Below are positions 14,910 to 15,048 of a stretch of DNA of 15,048 bases, piece by piece (position 1 is the first letter of the stretch; every line of letters starts with the position of its first letter). The notes under the pieces are model-generated. The model was not told the origin of the DNA, did not search any database, and was given only the letters and a program-made list of their open reading frames with translations. Made by a program: the position numbers and the translations under genes. This DNA comes from Candidatus Omnitrophota bacterium (GTDB lineage: Bacteria > Omnitrophota > Gorgyraeia > Duberdicusellales > Duberdicusellaceae): contig WFRI01000083.1 of NCBI GenBank assembly GCA_015486615.1, forward strand, positions 1 to 15,048, read 5' to 3'.

Positions 14910-14939
14910 TTTATTTTTTCCGCAGTTAAATAGATTAAT

Positions 14940-14948
14940 ATTATACCA
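14940..14948 (-). promoter_or_regulatory. Extended -10 promoter of plsC
   Basis: On the minus strand TGG is followed directly by a perfect TATAAT (14945-14940), an extended -10 (TGn-TATAAT). No good -35 is present at 16-18 bases, which is common for extended -10 promoters. The start site would fall near 14933, giving a leader of about 25 bases to the ATG at 14909. Confidence 0.6.
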
Positions 14949-14983
14949 CAAGGCAGTATTTTAGAATAAGGTTTTCCAATTTT

Positions 14984-14996
14984 TAAGACAGTCTTA
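14984..14996. promoter_or_regulatory. 13-bp palindrome upstream of plsC
   Basis: TAAGAC and GTCTTA are perfect arms around a single A. It lies about 40 bases upstream of the plsC -10 on the minus strand, at a distance that could suit a regulator, or it may belong to a gene beyond the window. The rest of the right edge is AT-rich with no gene seen. Confidence 0.25.
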
Positions 14997-15048
14997 TTTG
15001 TTGCAAATTTGCCCAATCAAACCAATGAACCAATTTAAATCTCAATCT

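Noticed and set aside
1..15048. CRISPR arrays, tRNA or rRNA genes, intact insertion sequences
   Set aside because: No regularly spaced repeats, no cloverleaf or rRNA-like conserved stretches, and no full transposase or terminal inverted repeats were seen on either strand.

Overview
The window looks like chromosomal DNA of a Gram-negative (two-membrane), probably anaerobic bacterium with moderate GC, many AGA/AGG arginine codons and clear AGGAGG-type ribosome binding sites. A tripartite efflux pump with a TolC-like part and a predicted outer-membrane beta-barrel protein imply an outer membrane. The mix with enzymes often called archaeal-type (class I FbaB aldolase, TreT-like trehalose synthase, FmdE) suggests a candidate-phylum lineage such as Omnitrophota. 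That placement is a guess from gene style, not a demonstrated assignment. There are no rRNA or tRNA genes, CRISPR arrays or intact mobile elements.

Region 1 (1-217) holds the possible tail of an upstream gene, a short relic-like reading frame, a sigma70-like promoter and a TATATG-N7-CATATA operator candidate. Region 2 (236-6353) is a tight three-gene operon joined by ATGA overlaps. It encodes a PadR-family regulator, a periplasmic adaptor (membrane fusion protein), and a 1550-residue protein that joins a complete 12-helix RND permease to a TolC-like outer-membrane factor. The joint is a stretch that looks like an intact signal peptide. Two genes would therefore supply all three pump parts, and the outer-membrane part may be released by signal peptidase cutting inside the polyprotein. 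This is the most interesting feature of the window.

Region 3 (6474-10212) is a redox cluster: a single-cysteine flavoprotein disulfide reductase of the CoA-disulfide reductase/NADH oxidase type, a stand-alone FmdE-family protein with a C-terminal four-cysteine zinc-ribbon-like motif, and a dihydrolipoamide dehydrogenase-type enzyme with its full active site. The fmdE leader is rich in symmetric elements (a 17-bp near-palindrome, a hairpin and a 12-bp palindrome).

Region 4 (10238-14051) carries a DUF2490-like outer-membrane barrel, an FbaB-type aldolase, a TreT-like glycosyltransferase and a TauE/SafE-family membrane carrier. All are on the plus strand with short gaps and good ribosome binding sites. 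Region 5 is a convergent plsC-like acyltransferase on the minus strand with its own extended -10 promoter, next to short AT-rich repeats.

The pump operon is a self-contained, probably PadR-controlled export unit. The downstream genes suggest thiol/flavin redox metabolism, sugar-phosphate and trehalose metabolism, and transport of a small (possibly sulfur-containing) anion. Co-transcription across regions 3 and 4 is inferred from spacing only.
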